Part shown: piece by piece, positions 35,159 to 44,029 of the stretch
Numbering within the stretch: position 1 is the stretch's first letter
Layout: each line of letters begins with the position of its first letter
Source of the DNA: a bacterium
Lineage (GTDB): Bacteria > SZUA-79 > Acidulodesulfobacterales > Acidulodesulfobacteraceae
Length of the DNA: 64,000 nt
Reading direction: 5' to 3'
Assembly: GCA_021784835.1 (NCBI GenBank)
Contig: JAJYHI010000081.1
Coordinates: 27,167-91,166 of the forward strand
Notes under the pieces: model-generated
Seen by the model: only the letters and a program-made list of their open reading frames with translations
The model's database searches: none
Told to the model about the DNA's origin: nothing
Program-made: the position numbers and the translations under genes

Positions 35159-35794
35159 TTACGAGTTTAGCTGAATTAAGTTTTCTATGTATCCCCTGTC
35201 CTTGGTCATTGCGTCGTTCGTAAGCATAGCTTTATAAATGGCCGCGGCCTTCCGAGGTTTTTTTATTTGGGAGTAAAGCGCGGCTTCTTCCAGTAAAGCG
35301 TATTCCTGAAGCTCTATGCCGTCTATTTTCGACATCGCCTTAAAATCGGCAATCGCTCTCTTGTAATCTTTTTTAACCATTGCGGCGGCCGCAAGATTGC
35401 TGTATGCCAGAAAAGTCAGATTATCGGAATCGGGTTTAGGATAATTTTTAATATATTCGCCGAAATAAACAGCCGCCTCGTCGGGTTTTCCGGATTTCAT
35501 ATAATCCGAACCGAGGTAAAATAAGGAGATTTTGGAAGCGCCGGTTCCTTTATAGCCGGTTTGGAGCTTTTTGAGGCAAAGAGCCGACCGGACAAGGACT
35601 TTAGGATTTTTGCCGTTATAGGACATATAAAGGCGGACGCCTTTCCATAACAGCTTGCCGGCATTTTCGTTCCTGTTGTAATTATAGTAGCGGACGCCGA
35701 AAACGGAGCCTGCCGCCAAGACTATTAATATTAAAAAGCCTAAAAATAACATCCTCTTTTTGGCGAAAAATCCTTCAAAGCCTATTTTTTCCAT
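35159..35794 (-). CDS. Membrane-anchored TPR-like (YfgM-type) protein
   Basis: A protein of about 211 residues. ATG 35794 is preferred over a TTG 36 bases upstream because AAGAGGG lies six bases before it. A membrane span is at about residues 14-34, then helical repeats follow (SLFYLGSDYMKSGKPDEAAVYFGEYIKNYP) of the tetratricopeptide type. YfgM-like anchored TPR proteins help envelope protein folding. The specific role here is unknown. Confidence 0.75.
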   Translation of the reverse strand: MEKIGFEGFFAKKRMLFLGFLILIVLAAGSVFGVRYYNYNRNENAGKLLWKGVRLYMSYNGKNPKVLVRSALCLKKLQTGYKGTGASKISLFYLGSDYMKSGKPDEAAVYFGEYIKNYPKPDSDNLTFLAYSNLAAAAMVKKDYKRAIADFKAMSKIDGIELQEYALLEEAALYSQIKKPRKAAAIYKAMLTNDAMTKDRGYIENLIQLNS

Positions 35795-35863
35795 AGATTT
35801 CCCTCTTAAATCATTTTTGGAGTCTAACAATAACAGATACTATACAAGAATATAAATATTAAA

Positions 35864-36526
35864 TCAAGCGTATTTTTTTAATAATTTCAATGCATTTTTC
35901 TTAATTTTAGCAATCTCGGCGTCCGTTAGCCCCGCGCCTAATCCGATGCCGGCGTAAGCCTTTTCGTCCATAATGTCCGAAGGGGAATGGGCGTCGCTCG
36001 AAATGACGAGTTCCGCTCCGGCTTCTAATGCCGCGCGGGCTACGAAACCGTTCGCAAGGCAGTGCCCTTTTCTATATGACAGCTCCAAATATATGCCGTT
36101 TTTTTTTGCGAGCGCGGCTTCTTCGGCGGTAATCAATCCCGGATGGGACAGTATGTCTATATCTTCTTTTAACGCCGCCAGGTTTGTTCCTTTTTCAACC
36201 GGCTCGCTGAGGGTTTCGCCGTGAACTATTATGATGCTTGCGCCGCATTTTCTTGCAAGGTTTACCGCGTCTTTTATCAGCGGAGGCGGAACATGCGTTA
36301 TTTCAACGCCGGGCAGAACCTTAAATTTATTATTGTCGCCGTAAAGAAGGTTTATTTTTTCGCAAATCTTTTTAATGCAGGAAATATTGTGCTCGATATT
36401 GGAAAAATCCGCATGGTCGGTTATGGCGATAGCGCTTAAACCGTTATATACCGACCTTCTGATAAGCTCTGCCGGCGCAAGCTCGCCGTCTGAAAAAACT
36501 GTGTGCGTATGAAAATCAATTAGCAT
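35864..36526 (-). CDS. PHP-domain phosphoesterase
   Basis: A 220-residue protein with metal-site motifs in PHP order: DFHTHTVFSDG at the N-terminus, ITDHADF near residue 37, GVEITH near residue 75, HGE near residue 105 and SSDAHS near residue 180. PHP proteins are phosphoesterases of the histidinol-phosphatase or nucleotide type. The substrate cannot be told. It starts 26 bases after miaB on the same strand and may share its transcript. Confidence 0.88.
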   Translation of the reverse strand: MLIDFHTHTVFSDGELAPAELIRRSVYNGLSAIAITDHADFSNIEHNISCIKKICEKINLLYGDNNKFKVLPGVEITHVPPPLIKDAVNLARKCGASIIIVHGETLSEPVEKGTNLAALKEDIDILSHPGLITAEEAALAKKNGIYLELSYRKGHCLANGFVARAALEAGAELVISSDAHSPSDIMDEKAYAGIGLGAGLTDAEIAKIKKNALKLLKKYA

Positions 36527-36552
36527 GACAGTACTGCCCCGCTATAAATTTG

Positions 36553-37770
36553 TTATAAATAAAGGCTCTTGATTTCTTTTTGTTTTTTGAACAATCTTTC
36601 GAGCCGTTCTTTTTTTTCTTCAGCTGATACATCGTCTAAAATTTCAAAAGCTTTAGTAAAAGGCCTTGGGGAATATTTAAATCCGAATATAAAATTAAAT
36701 TTCACTTCGTCCAGCAAAGAAAGCGTAGATTTGAAATCTTCCTCCGACTCGCCGGGAAAACCGACTATTATATCGGTGGATAAAGAAATATCGGAACGCC
36801 CGTTCCTTAACTTTTCGACGAGTTTTAAATAATCGCCTGCCGTATAACCCCTGTTCATAGCGTACAGTATCTTATCGGAACCGGCTTGGACAGGCAGGTG
36901 AATTTCCTTGGAAATTTTATCGTTCCGGCGGATTATGTCTATAAGTCCGTCGCTAAAATCTTTTGGGTGGGAAGTTAGAAATTTGATTTTGCCTATGCCG
37001 TCTATTTCCGAAAGATAATTTATAAGTCGGCAAAAATCTTTTTTATCCTTACCCGCCTCCGGAGACGAATACGAATTTACGTTCTGCCCCAGCAGCAGTA
37101 TATTTTCGGCTCCGTTTAGAACCTCCCCTCTAACCGTATTGCATATAATTTCAAACGGTATCGACCTTTCCCTGCCCCTTACGTACGGAACTATGCAATA
37201 CGAACAATAGTTGTCGCATCCTTCGGTAATTTTGACTGCCGCCGTACGGCTTTCCGTTTCTTTATCGTAAAAATATTTCCGGGATAATCCAAAATCTTTA
37301 TAATTGCGTTCGGAGCCGTTCCCGCGGCAGCCGCCCGCGCCGTCTTTTTCCGCTTCGCGCCTAAGAATATCGGGAATAAGGGGCGCTTCGTCCGGACCGA
37401 AAAGATAATCGAAAAATAAACTCCCGCTTTTTTCCGGTTTATTTATATTTCCGAAAAACCCGGCCTTTTGTCCGTCATTTCTATTTTTTATTTTAAGCTG
37501 TTTTGCAAAACATCCGGCAAGAACTATTTTTTTACCGGGGGCGTTTTTTTTTAATCTGCCCAATTCGGAAACTATCTTGTGTTCCGCGTGGTCGCGGACG
37601 CTGCACGTGTTAATAATAACGACGTCGGCGTCGCCGATAGAATTTGCCTTATTAAAGCCGTTTTTTAAAAGACCGCTTTCTATTATGCCGGAATCATAAA
37701 AGTTCATCTGGCAGCCGTAAGTCTTTATAAAAAACTTTTTGAGGGCGTTACCGCTCTTTGACAAGGTCAT
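36553..37770 (-). CDS. miaB: tRNA methylthiotransferase MiaB, lacking the TRAM domain
   Basis: A 405-residue radical-SAM methylthiotransferase. The N-terminal MTTase domain has TYGCQMN, NTCSVRDHAEHK and LAGCFAK (three cluster cysteines). The radical-SAM motif is CDNYCSYC near residue 190. It adds the 2-methylthio group to N6-isopentenyladenosine at tRNA position 37. The protein stops right after the radical-SAM domain (RLFKKQKEIKSLYL), where family members continue for about 60 residues with TRAM. No TRAM-like sequence follows in the 26-base gap to the next gene. The start overlaps the HU-like gene by 23 bases. Confidence 0.9.
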   Translation of the reverse strand: MTLSKSGNALKKFFIKTYGCQMNFYDSGIIESGLLKNGFNKANSIGDADVVIINTCSVRDHAEHKIVSELGRLKKNAPGKKIVLAGCFAKQLKIKNRNDGQKAGFFGNINKPEKSGSLFFDYLFGPDEAPLIPDILRREAEKDGAGGCRGNGSERNYKDFGLSRKYFYDKETESRTAAVKITEGCDNYCSYCIVPYVRGRERSIPFEIICNTVRGEVLNGAENILLLGQNVNSYSSPEAGKDKKDFCRLINYLSEIDGIGKIKFLTSHPKDFSDGLIDIIRRNDKISKEIHLPVQAGSDKILYAMNRGYTAGDYLKLVEKLRNGRSDISLSTDIIVGFPGESEEDFKSTLSLLDEVKFNFIFGFKYSPRPFTKAFEILDDVSAEEKKERLERLFKKQKEIKSLYL

Positions 37771-38029
37771 TTTTATAAATCTTGCTGACTTTAAAAATCG
37801 GAGCCAATTTTTTCGGCACTTTAATTTCTTCTCCGGTTTTAGGGTTTCTTCCCAAATACGATTTATATTCTTTTATGGAAAAACTTCCGAATCCTCTTAT
37901 TTCCACCCTGCTTCTTTGAATTAAGGATTCTTTTATTTCATTTAATATCGTATTCACGACATTTTCAGAAATTTTTGAAGGTATGTCGTTCCGGCTTGCA
38001 AATTTTTCGATAAACTGCGCTTTGTTCAT
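37748..38029 (-). CDS. HU/IHF-family DNA-binding protein
   Basis: A 93-residue protein with the whole HU/IHF fold. VEIRGFGSFSIKEYKSYLGRNPKTGEEIKVP is the family signature spanning the beta-arm with its intercalating proline region. The N-terminus (MNKAQFIEKFASRNDIPSKISENVVNTIL) resembles IHF subunits. Ribosome binding site GAGAGG is present. It bends DNA; HU versus IHF is not settled. Confidence 0.9.
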   Translation of the reverse strand: MNKAQFIEKFASRNDIPSKISENVVNTILNEIKESLIQRSRVEIRGFGSFSIKEYKSYLGRNPKTGEEIKVPKKLAPIFKVSKIYKNDLVKER

Positions 38030-38083
38030 TAATTAAAACCTCTCTATATCCTTTAAAAAAAATTATTGCGAGTTTTAAGTTTA

Positions 38084-40366
38084 TCATATAAGAACGTCGG
38101 GGTCAACATCTACCTTAATTTTTTGCGAATAAAAAAATTTAGATAAATAATCGTCGTTTTTAAGCGCGTCTATTAATTTATGAAGATTGGAAGCGGCGGG
38201 ATACGCTTTTAATATTAACTGGTACCTGTAATCGTTTTTTATTTTTTCTACCGGACAAGGAGAAGGGCCTAAAACCGATATATTTTTAAATCCCGATAAG
38301 CCGATATTTATATCCACCGCCTTTCTTAAATTAAAAGCCGTTTCCTTTAATCGTTCGATATTTTTATCGATAAGCTTTAAGGCGATTATTTTAGTATATG
38401 GAGGATAACCGTATTCCTTCCTTATTCCAAGCTCTTTTTCGTAAAATCCCCTTGCGTCGTTTTCCGCGGCGCAACGCAAAAGATAGTTGTCGGCTAGGAA
38501 AGTTTGAATAGCTATTTTCCCCGGATTTTCTCCCCTGCCCGCTCTTCCCGAAACCTGCGTCAGCATTTGAAAGCCCTTTTCCGCGCTCCTGAAATCCGGT
38601 ATATTAAGCAAACCGTCGGCGGAGATTACCGCCGCAAGCCCGACGTCGGGAAAATCGTGTCCCTTGGTTATAATCTGCGTTCCTATCAGTATATCTATTT
38701 CTTTTTTGCGCATTTTTCTGAATATTTCGGCGCCTTTTATTTTGCTTTTAGCGATATCCGAATCTATTCTTGCTATTCTTACGCCGTCATAGCCGGAAGC
38801 CGAAAAAAGGGTTTTTACCGCATCTTCTAATTTTTGGATGCCTATTCCATATGGTTCGATAGCGTCCATTCCGCATTCCGGACAAATTTTCGGAACGTCT
38901 TCGGCATAGCCGCAATAATGGCATTCCAGATAACCTCCATACCCTCCGGACTTATTCGGGAAACGTTCCTCCTTTTTATGATGAACTAAAGATATTGCGC
39001 AATTTTTACATAAAAATTGATGTCCGCACGACGTACAGACAACCAGAGTCGAAAAGCCTCTTCTGTTCAGAAAAAGGAGAATCTGCCTTTTTTCGTTCAA
39101 ATTTTCTTTTATCATTCCGAATGTTTCGTCCGACAAAATTTTATCTTTAAACCGGTTTTTTGCCGTTTTTAAAGAATTTTTAAATTCGTCTTTTAAATCT
39201 ATTATTTTTACGTCGGGCATAGGTTTGTTCTTTACTCTGTTTTTTATATAAATATACGCGTATTTTTTTAAAACGGTCGCGTTATAATACGATTCTAAGG
39301 ATGGGGTTGCCGAACCAAGCACGCATACCGCGGAGCTTTTTTTTGCCAGCATAACGGCCAAATCCCTGGCGTTGTAAAGCAGTCCCGACTGCTGTTTATA
39401 AGAACCGTCGTGTTCTTCGTCGATTATTATAAGCCCGGGGGTTTTTAACGGGGAAAATATAGCCGACCTCGCTCCCAGAATCAGCTTGACTCCCCCGTTC
39501 ATTATCCTTATATGGCTTATCAATTTTTCCTTGCTTGAAATTTTGCTGTGAAGCACGGCGAAGCCGTTATTTTCCACAAGAGACTTAAATCTTTTTTTAA
39601 TAAGATAGATAAATTGATTGGTAATAAATATCTCCGGGACGATTATAACAACCTGTTTGTTTAAATTTAAGACGGAATCTAAGAGATTGAAATAAATCTC
39701 CGTCTTACCGCTTGCGGTAACCCCGTGCAGTAAAAATGTTCTGTACAAACCAGCCGCCGCCGCTTCGCGCATCGGCTCGACGGCATTCTTCTGGTCGCTC
39801 GTAAGATTGTATGGGGCTTCGGAAAGAAATTTATTATGCATGCTTTCGGGATGCCGGCTTTCTCCGGGAACGACGTTGCCTTTGCCGCTTTCGCTTTTAA
39901 CGGCGGTTTCTAAAAGCATTGCTTCGCCGTAATATTTATCCAATAAATCAAAATGTTTTATATTCAATGAGGGCATGGCCGCATCTAAAACTCCGGATAT
40001 ATTTTCGTGATAATATGAGGAGAGAAAATTAAATATATCCTTGCGTGATTCATCGAAAAAACGAGGTTTGGAAACGCGGAATATCTTTTTTAAGCTTATT
40101 TTTTTGTTTCCGATATTATCTGTTTTAGCCGTTTTAGCGGTTTTGGACGCGGTTTTAGCTTGGAAACATTCCGGCGAACAGGCGTTTTTGTTCCGGCCGT
40201 TATCGTCCCGCCTTATATCGTATATGAAACCGTATAATATCCTGCTTTTAAAAGGGACCAATACCGCCTTGCCGGTTTCTGCATCGGCTTCTAATTCTTC
40301 AGGTATTAAGTAGGTAAATTTAATATCCGTTCCGCTTTTCGGGATTACTATGTCGGCTGTCGTCAT
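38084..40366 (-). CDS. priA: Primosomal protein N' (PriA helicase)
   Basis: A 760-residue superfamily 2 helicase. Walker A is LLHGVTASGKTEIY near residue 215, Walker B is LIIDEEHDGSYKQQ, and GSATPSLES and RAGRGENPGKIAIQT are helicase motifs. Eight zinc-binding cysteines sit between motifs in CTSCGHQFLCKNC and CHYCG...CPECG. PriA restarts stalled replication forks. The N-terminal DNA-binding domain is present but short. Confidence 0.95.
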   Translation of the reverse strand: MTTADIVIPKSGTDIKFTYLIPEELEADAETGKAVLVPFKSRILYGFIYDIRRDDNGRNKNACSPECFQAKTASKTAKTAKTDNIGNKKISLKKIFRVSKPRFFDESRKDIFNFLSSYYHENISGVLDAAMPSLNIKHFDLLDKYYGEAMLLETAVKSESGKGNVVPGESRHPESMHNKFLSEAPYNLTSDQKNAVEPMREAAAAGLYRTFLLHGVTASGKTEIYFNLLDSVLNLNKQVVIIVPEIFITNQFIYLIKKRFKSLVENNGFAVLHSKISSKEKLISHIRIMNGGVKLILGARSAIFSPLKTPGLIIIDEEHDGSYKQQSGLLYNARDLAVMLAKKSSAVCVLGSATPSLESYYNATVLKKYAYIYIKNRVKNKPMPDVKIIDLKDEFKNSLKTAKNRFKDKILSDETFGMIKENLNEKRQILLFLNRRGFSTLVVCTSCGHQFLCKNCAISLVHHKKEERFPNKSGGYGGYLECHYCGYAEDVPKICPECGMDAIEPYGIGIQKLEDAVKTLFSASGYDGVRIARIDSDIAKSKIKGAEIFRKMRKKEIDILIGTQIITKGHDFPDVGLAAVISADGLLNIPDFRSAEKGFQMLTQVSGRAGRGENPGKIAIQTFLADNYLLRCAAENDARGFYEKELGIRKEYGYPPYTKIIALKLIDKNIERLKETAFNLRKAVDINIGLSGFKNISVLGPSPCPVEKIKNDYRYQLILKAYPAASNLHKLIDALKNDDYLSKFFYSQKIKVDVDPDVLI

Positions 40367-40489
40367 AGTTTTATATTATAATATAAATAAGTTCAATATA
40401 AAACTACGGCTTAAAATTTTTACCGTTTGCATTTTAATGTTTTTTTTGGGATAATAATAATATATTAAAGCAAAACTTAAAATTAAAGT

Positions 40490-40565
40490 GGGGGGTTAGC
40501 CCAGCTGGTAGAGCGACGCCTTCGCATGGCGTAGGCCGCGGGTTCGAGTCCCGTGCCCTCCACCA
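40490..40565 (+). tRNA. tRNA-Ala (anticodon CGC)
   Basis: Full cloverleaf with encoded CCA. The anticodon arm is ACGCC TTCGCAT GGCGT with anticodon CGC. The T arm is GCGGG TTCGAGT CCCGT. The acceptor pairs GGGGGGT with GCCCTCC and contains the G3-U70 wobble that is the alanine identity element. A47-type elements and the D arm (AGCTGGTAGAGC) are normal. Confidence 0.95.
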
Positions 40566-40566
40566 C

Positions 40567-40740
40567 TTAAAACAAGCCTTTATAGATTTTAATAAAATAT
40601 CATTGTCTATTTCATCGATAAAATTATGATAATTTTTATCAAGCGTCGATATAGCTTGTTTTTGACTTTCCTAACTTTTAATAAAACGCTTTCGTCAATA
40701 AGTTCCCAATCCAAAGCCTTTGCATGCATCGCTTTAAAAA
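40567..40740 (-). pseudogene. Frameshifted coding remnant next to tRNA-Ala
   Basis: On the - strand, ATG 40729 opens a 40-residue frame starting MHAKALDWELIDESVLLKVR. After about 25 residues the protein-like signal shifts to another frame, TLDKNYHNFIDEIDNDILLK, which runs into the tRNA 3' end. Family unknown. The rest of the 379-base gap 40566-40944 shows nothing else. Confidence 0.3.
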
Positions 40741-40944
40741 CTCCGGTAAGTTTTTATTGCAGTAAGCTATTGAATGTTACAGATTTTTAACTTCGCAAAA
40801 ATATGGACGGATTTATTACTTCATTAAGTTTTTTCGGTATAGAAAATTACGGCAAATTATCAAAAAATATTTTATTTCATGAATTATCGGTTAAATTCAA
40901 AAAATATATTATCATAGAGAGGAAAAAGAATGCGTTTTTGTAAA

Positions 40945-41937
40945 TTACTTGCCAAGAAATTTAGATACTTCTTCTTCCGGCATCGGTCTGGCCAGCAAAA
41001 ATCCCTGAACGAAATCGCAGTTAAGTTTTTTTAGAAGTCCAAGCTGTTCTTCAGTTTCAACCCCTTCGGCCACCGTTTTCAAACCTAATTCGCGGGCAAG
41101 CTCGACAATCGCTTTTACTAAAGCCAGTTCTTTATGTCCTTTAGCTATATCCCTGATAAACGATATGTCTATTTTAAGGATATTTATGGGCAGGTCTTTT
41201 AAGCAGAATAAAGACGAATATCCAGTGCCGAAATCGTCCATTGCGATTTTAAGGGGATTTTCGCAAATGCCTTCTTCGCCGTGCCGTATTTTGCAAAACT
41301 TTAATCCGCTTAATAAAGACCTCGTTTTTCCTATATCCTCTACTAGAGCCCTTTCCGTTATTTCGATAGTTAAGCGGCTGCCGACGCTGTAACAGGCGTT
41401 CAATATTTTTTGCATAAAATCGTGTCTTTTAAAACTTTTAGCCGAAATGTTTAAAGATATATTTACGTGCCATTTTTCTATGCTTTTCAAAACGGTTTCT
41501 AATGCAAATTCCTCGAACGGCTTTAAATAAACGCTGTTTTCCAAATAATCTATAAAAGCCGCCGGAGAGTAAATTTTACCTTCTTTATCTTTTAACCTGA
41601 CTAACGCCTCAAAACCTGCTGCGGACAAATCCCCGGTATTAAAATAAGGCTGGTAATAAAATATAAACAGGTTGTCTTTTATTGCGCTATCGACTAAGTT
41701 TTCCGTTCTGACGAAACTGACCGCCTTTTCTTCCATTACGGGATTAAAAAATTCTATATCCCCTTTGCCTTCTTTTTTTGCGTTAGAAAGCGCCGCGCTT
41801 GCCCGCTCGTAAAGCGTACCGAAATCATCCCCGTCGTCTGGAAACAGCGTTATGCCGGCATTAATGCCAACCTGAATCTGAATATTTTTTTCCCCGGCTT
41901 TTATCGGTTTTTTGAAAATACCCGACAGTTTGTCCAT
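40945..41937 (-). CDS. EAL-domain c-di-GMP phosphodiesterase with GGDEF remnant, 5' damaged
   Basis: A 330-residue frame. From about residue 85 there is a complete EAL domain with FEALVRL, NISAKS, ITERAL, MDDFGTGYSSL, KIDISFIR and VAEGVETEEQ, so all catalytic positions of a c-di-GMP phosphodiesterase appear intact. The first 75 residues are the end of a GGDEF domain. Upstream in the same frame the codons IVGKIGGDEFGLFL continue beyond this ATG, so the original protein was longer and has lost its start by a frameshift or deletion (see 41938-42139). Whether this shorter product is made is uncertain. Confidence 0.7.
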   Translation of the reverse strand: MDKLSGIFKKPIKAGEKNIQIQVGINAGITLFPDDGDDFGTLYERASAALSNAKKEGKGDIEFFNPVMEEKAVSFVRTENLVDSAIKDNLFIFYYQPYFNTGDLSAAGFEALVRLKDKEGKIYSPAAFIDYLENSVYLKPFEEFALETVLKSIEKWHVNISLNISAKSFKRHDFMQKILNACYSVGSRLTIEITERALVEDIGKTRSLLSGLKFCKIRHGEEGICENPLKIAMDDFGTGYSSLFCLKDLPINILKIDISFIRDIAKGHKELALVKAIVELARELGLKTVAEGVETEEQLGLLKKLNCDFVQGFLLARPMPEEEVSKFLGK

Positions 41938-42139
41938 TATTACGAAAGCGTCTTCTTTCTTTTTTATCCCGCTCAGAAATAAGCCGAATTCGTCTCCGCC
42001 TATCTTTCCTACGATGTCGGTTTCCTTAAAGGTTTCTTTTAGGCGCAGGCCCGCTTCTTTGTAAAAGCTCTGAAAAAATTTTCCATTTTTTTATGCCTTT
42101 TTTTGAATCGTGGGGACATACCGCGATTTTATATTCCAT
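41938..42139 (-). pseudogene. Broken 5' part of the GGDEF-EAL gene
   Basis: ATG 42139 overlaps the stop of the UDP-glucuronate decarboxylase gene (TAATG), a coupling arrangement. It opens MEYKIAVCPHDSKKGIKKWK, which looks like the start of a PhnD-type substrate-binding domain, and stops after 37 codons. The neighbouring frame carries FFQSFYKEAGLRLKETF then the GGDEF motif and joins the EAL gene. The frames meet at an A7 tract and a T6 tract, so an internal deletion plus frameshift is likely. Confidence 0.55.
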
Positions 42140-43074
42140 TATTTCTTTAAAACCCCCTCGAAATACGCTATGGTTTTTTTTAGTCCTTCTTCTATGCCGA
42201 TTTTCGGGTTATAACCCAGCGCTTTTTTTGCAAGAGTTAAATCCGGATTCCTCTGTACCGGGTCGTCTTTAGGCAGTTCTACGAATTTGATTTTAGATTT
42301 TGAGCCTGTCAGCGATAAAACTAATTTTGCAAAATCCTTAACGGCGAACTCGTAATTGTTTCCCATATTGACCGGGCCGGTAAATCCGCTTTTATCCGTC
42401 ATAAAAAGGATAATTCCGTCTATTAAGTCGGATATGTAACAAAAAGAACGGGTCTGGGAGCCGTCTCCGTAAACGGTCAAATGTTCTCCTTTTAACGCCT
42501 GAACTATAAAATTGGAAACGACCCTGCCGTCGTTTTCCAGCATCTTGGGGCCGTACGTGTTAAAAACCCTTATTACTTTTATATCCGTGCCGTAACGCCT
42601 GTGATAATCGAACATTACGGTTTCCGCCGCCCTCTTCCCTTCGTCGTAACACGACCTGACGGACGCGGGATTAACGTTGCCGTTATAGCTTTCAGGCTGA
42701 GGATGAATATTGGGCGAACCGTAAACTTCCGATGTAGAAGTGTGCAGAACCGGAACGTTAAGCCGTCTGGCGTTTTCCATTACGTTGAATATCCCGAAAA
42801 CGTTGTCTTTCATCGTCTTTAACGGGTCTTTCTGGTAATGCGGAACGGATGCCGGACAGGCCAGATTTATTATGAAATCGGCTTCTATATTAAAAGGTTC
42901 GCCGACGTCGTGCCTTATGACCTCAAACGCCGGATTATCGTAAAATTCCCTTATATTATTCTTTGAACCTGTATAAAAGTTATCCATGCACAGTACTTCG
43001 TAACCCAAATTTAACAGTCTTTCGCATAAATTGGAACCTATAAAACCGGCTCCGCCGGTTACAAGCGCTCTCAT
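42139..43074 (-). CDS. UDP-glucuronic acid decarboxylase (UDP-xylose synthase type)
   Basis: A 311-residue short-chain dehydrogenase-fold enzyme. TGGAGFIGSNL binds NAD near residue 7. HTSTSEVYGSPNIHPQPESY and RSCYDEGKRAAE contain the catalytic Ser/Thr and the Tyr-x3-Lys pair, and match UDP-xylose synthases. It converts UDP-glucuronate to UDP-xylose for surface polysaccharide. It starts four bases inside the cbiH stop (overlap), at the end of the cobalamin array, an unusual location. Confidence 0.9.
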   Translation of the reverse strand: MRALVTGGAGFIGSNLCERLLNLGYEVLCMDNFYTGSKNNIREFYDNPAFEVIRHDVGEPFNIEADFIINLACPASVPHYQKDPLKTMKDNVFGIFNVMENARRLNVPVLHTSTSEVYGSPNIHPQPESYNGNVNPASVRSCYDEGKRAAETVMFDYHRRYGTDIKVIRVFNTYGPKMLENDGRVVSNFIVQALKGEHLTVYGDGSQTRSFCYISDLIDGIILFMTDKSGFTGPVNMGNNYEFAVKDFAKLVLSLTGSKSKIKFVELPKDDPVQRNPDLTLAKKALGYNPKIGIEEGLKKTIAYFEGVLKK

Positions 43075-43904
43075 ATTTTAATTTTCCCCCCGTCCGTTTC
43101 GTTTTCGCAAAAATTTAACGTATTATCCAAATCGTATTTATTTCCGTAGCCGCGTTTGGTTATCATGTATAAATCGTTAACGTAAGTATTGCTGTTTCCG
43201 ATTATTATAGTCGAGTTCATCGTAACCATGTCGAATTTATCGATATTTTCAAGCGTCGTTATCGCCGTTTCTTCATCCGGCCTCGCCGCCGCTTTTACGA
43301 TTGCGGCGGGCCTGTCCTTGTCGATATTTTCCAATAAAATTTTTTTTGCGGCCGTCAGCCCCTCTTTTCTTTTCATGCTTTTGGGATTGTAGATTATTAT
43401 GACGAAGTCCCCGGCTGACGCCGCCCTCAGTCTTTTTTCTATATCTTCCCAAGGCGTCAAAAGATTGGAGAGGGAAATAACGCAAAAATCGTTGGCGATG
43501 GGAGCGCCTACAGCCGCAGAGGCCGCGCAGAAAGCGGGTATTCCCGGAATAGACTCCACTGGGATTTTTCCGGTAAGCGATTTTCTGTCTATAATTTCCA
43601 GCAAAAGGCCGCTCATTCCGTAAATGCCGGCATCGCCTCCCGAAACGAGGGCCGCCGTTTTTCCCTCCAAAGATTTTTTAACTGCCGCCTCGCATCTTTT
43701 AATTTCGTCTTTCATATTGAACGGAATTTTTTCCTGACTTTCGTTTAATATGGAACTTATCTGTTTTAAATATGTGGAATATCCTATAACCGCATCGGCT
43801 TCCCTTATCGCATCTACGGCTTTTTTGCTGAGGTGGCAGGTATCGCCCGGTCCCGTACCTATTATCGTAATCTTCCCAAAATTTTTAAAATATTTTGCTT
43901 CCAT
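43071..43904 (-). CDS. cbiH: Precorrin-3B C17-methyltransferase CbiH/CobJ
   Basis: A 277-residue tetrapyrrole methylase. GTGPGD near residue 16 binds S-adenosylmethionine. AVIGYSTYLKQI, VSGGDAGIYGMSGL and IIYNPKSMKRKEGL are CobJ/CbiH-type. With CbiG and CbiD present, it acts in the oxygen-independent pathway, methylating C17 with ring contraction. It is preceded by a 125-base spacer full of 14-base degenerate repeats. Confidence 0.93.
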   Translation of the reverse strand: MEAKYFKNFGKITIIGTGPGDTCHLSKKAVDAIREADAVIGYSTYLKQISSILNESQEKIPFNMKDEIKRCEAAVKKSLEGKTAALVSGGDAGIYGMSGLLLEIIDRKSLTGKIPVESIPGIPAFCAASAAVGAPIANDFCVISLSNLLTPWEDIEKRLRAASAGDFVIIIYNPKSMKRKEGLTAAKKILLENIDKDRPAAIVKAAARPDEETAITTLENIDKFDMVTMNSTIIIGNSNTYVNDLYMITKRGYGNKYDLDNTLNFCENETDGGKIKI

Positions 43905-43918
43905 TATCTATAATTCCC

Positions 43919-43978
43919 TTTCTATAATTAACTTTCCGTTATCCCCTTTTCCGTTGCAATTTCCTTTCCATAATCATC
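43919..43978. repeat. Degenerate 14-base tandem repeats between cbiG and cbiH
   Basis: On the + strand units read TTTCTATAATTAAC, TTTCCGTTATCCCC, a longer TTTTCCGTTGCAATTTCC, and TTTCCATAATCATC. On the coding strand each gives a GGAAAGG-like, Shine-Dalgarno-like purine block before the cbiH start. Confidence 0.45.
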
Positions 43979-44029
43979 TTTTAAGGAACGGCGCTATAAA
44001 AAACGCCTGCCGTTTCAAGTTTTTAATTT

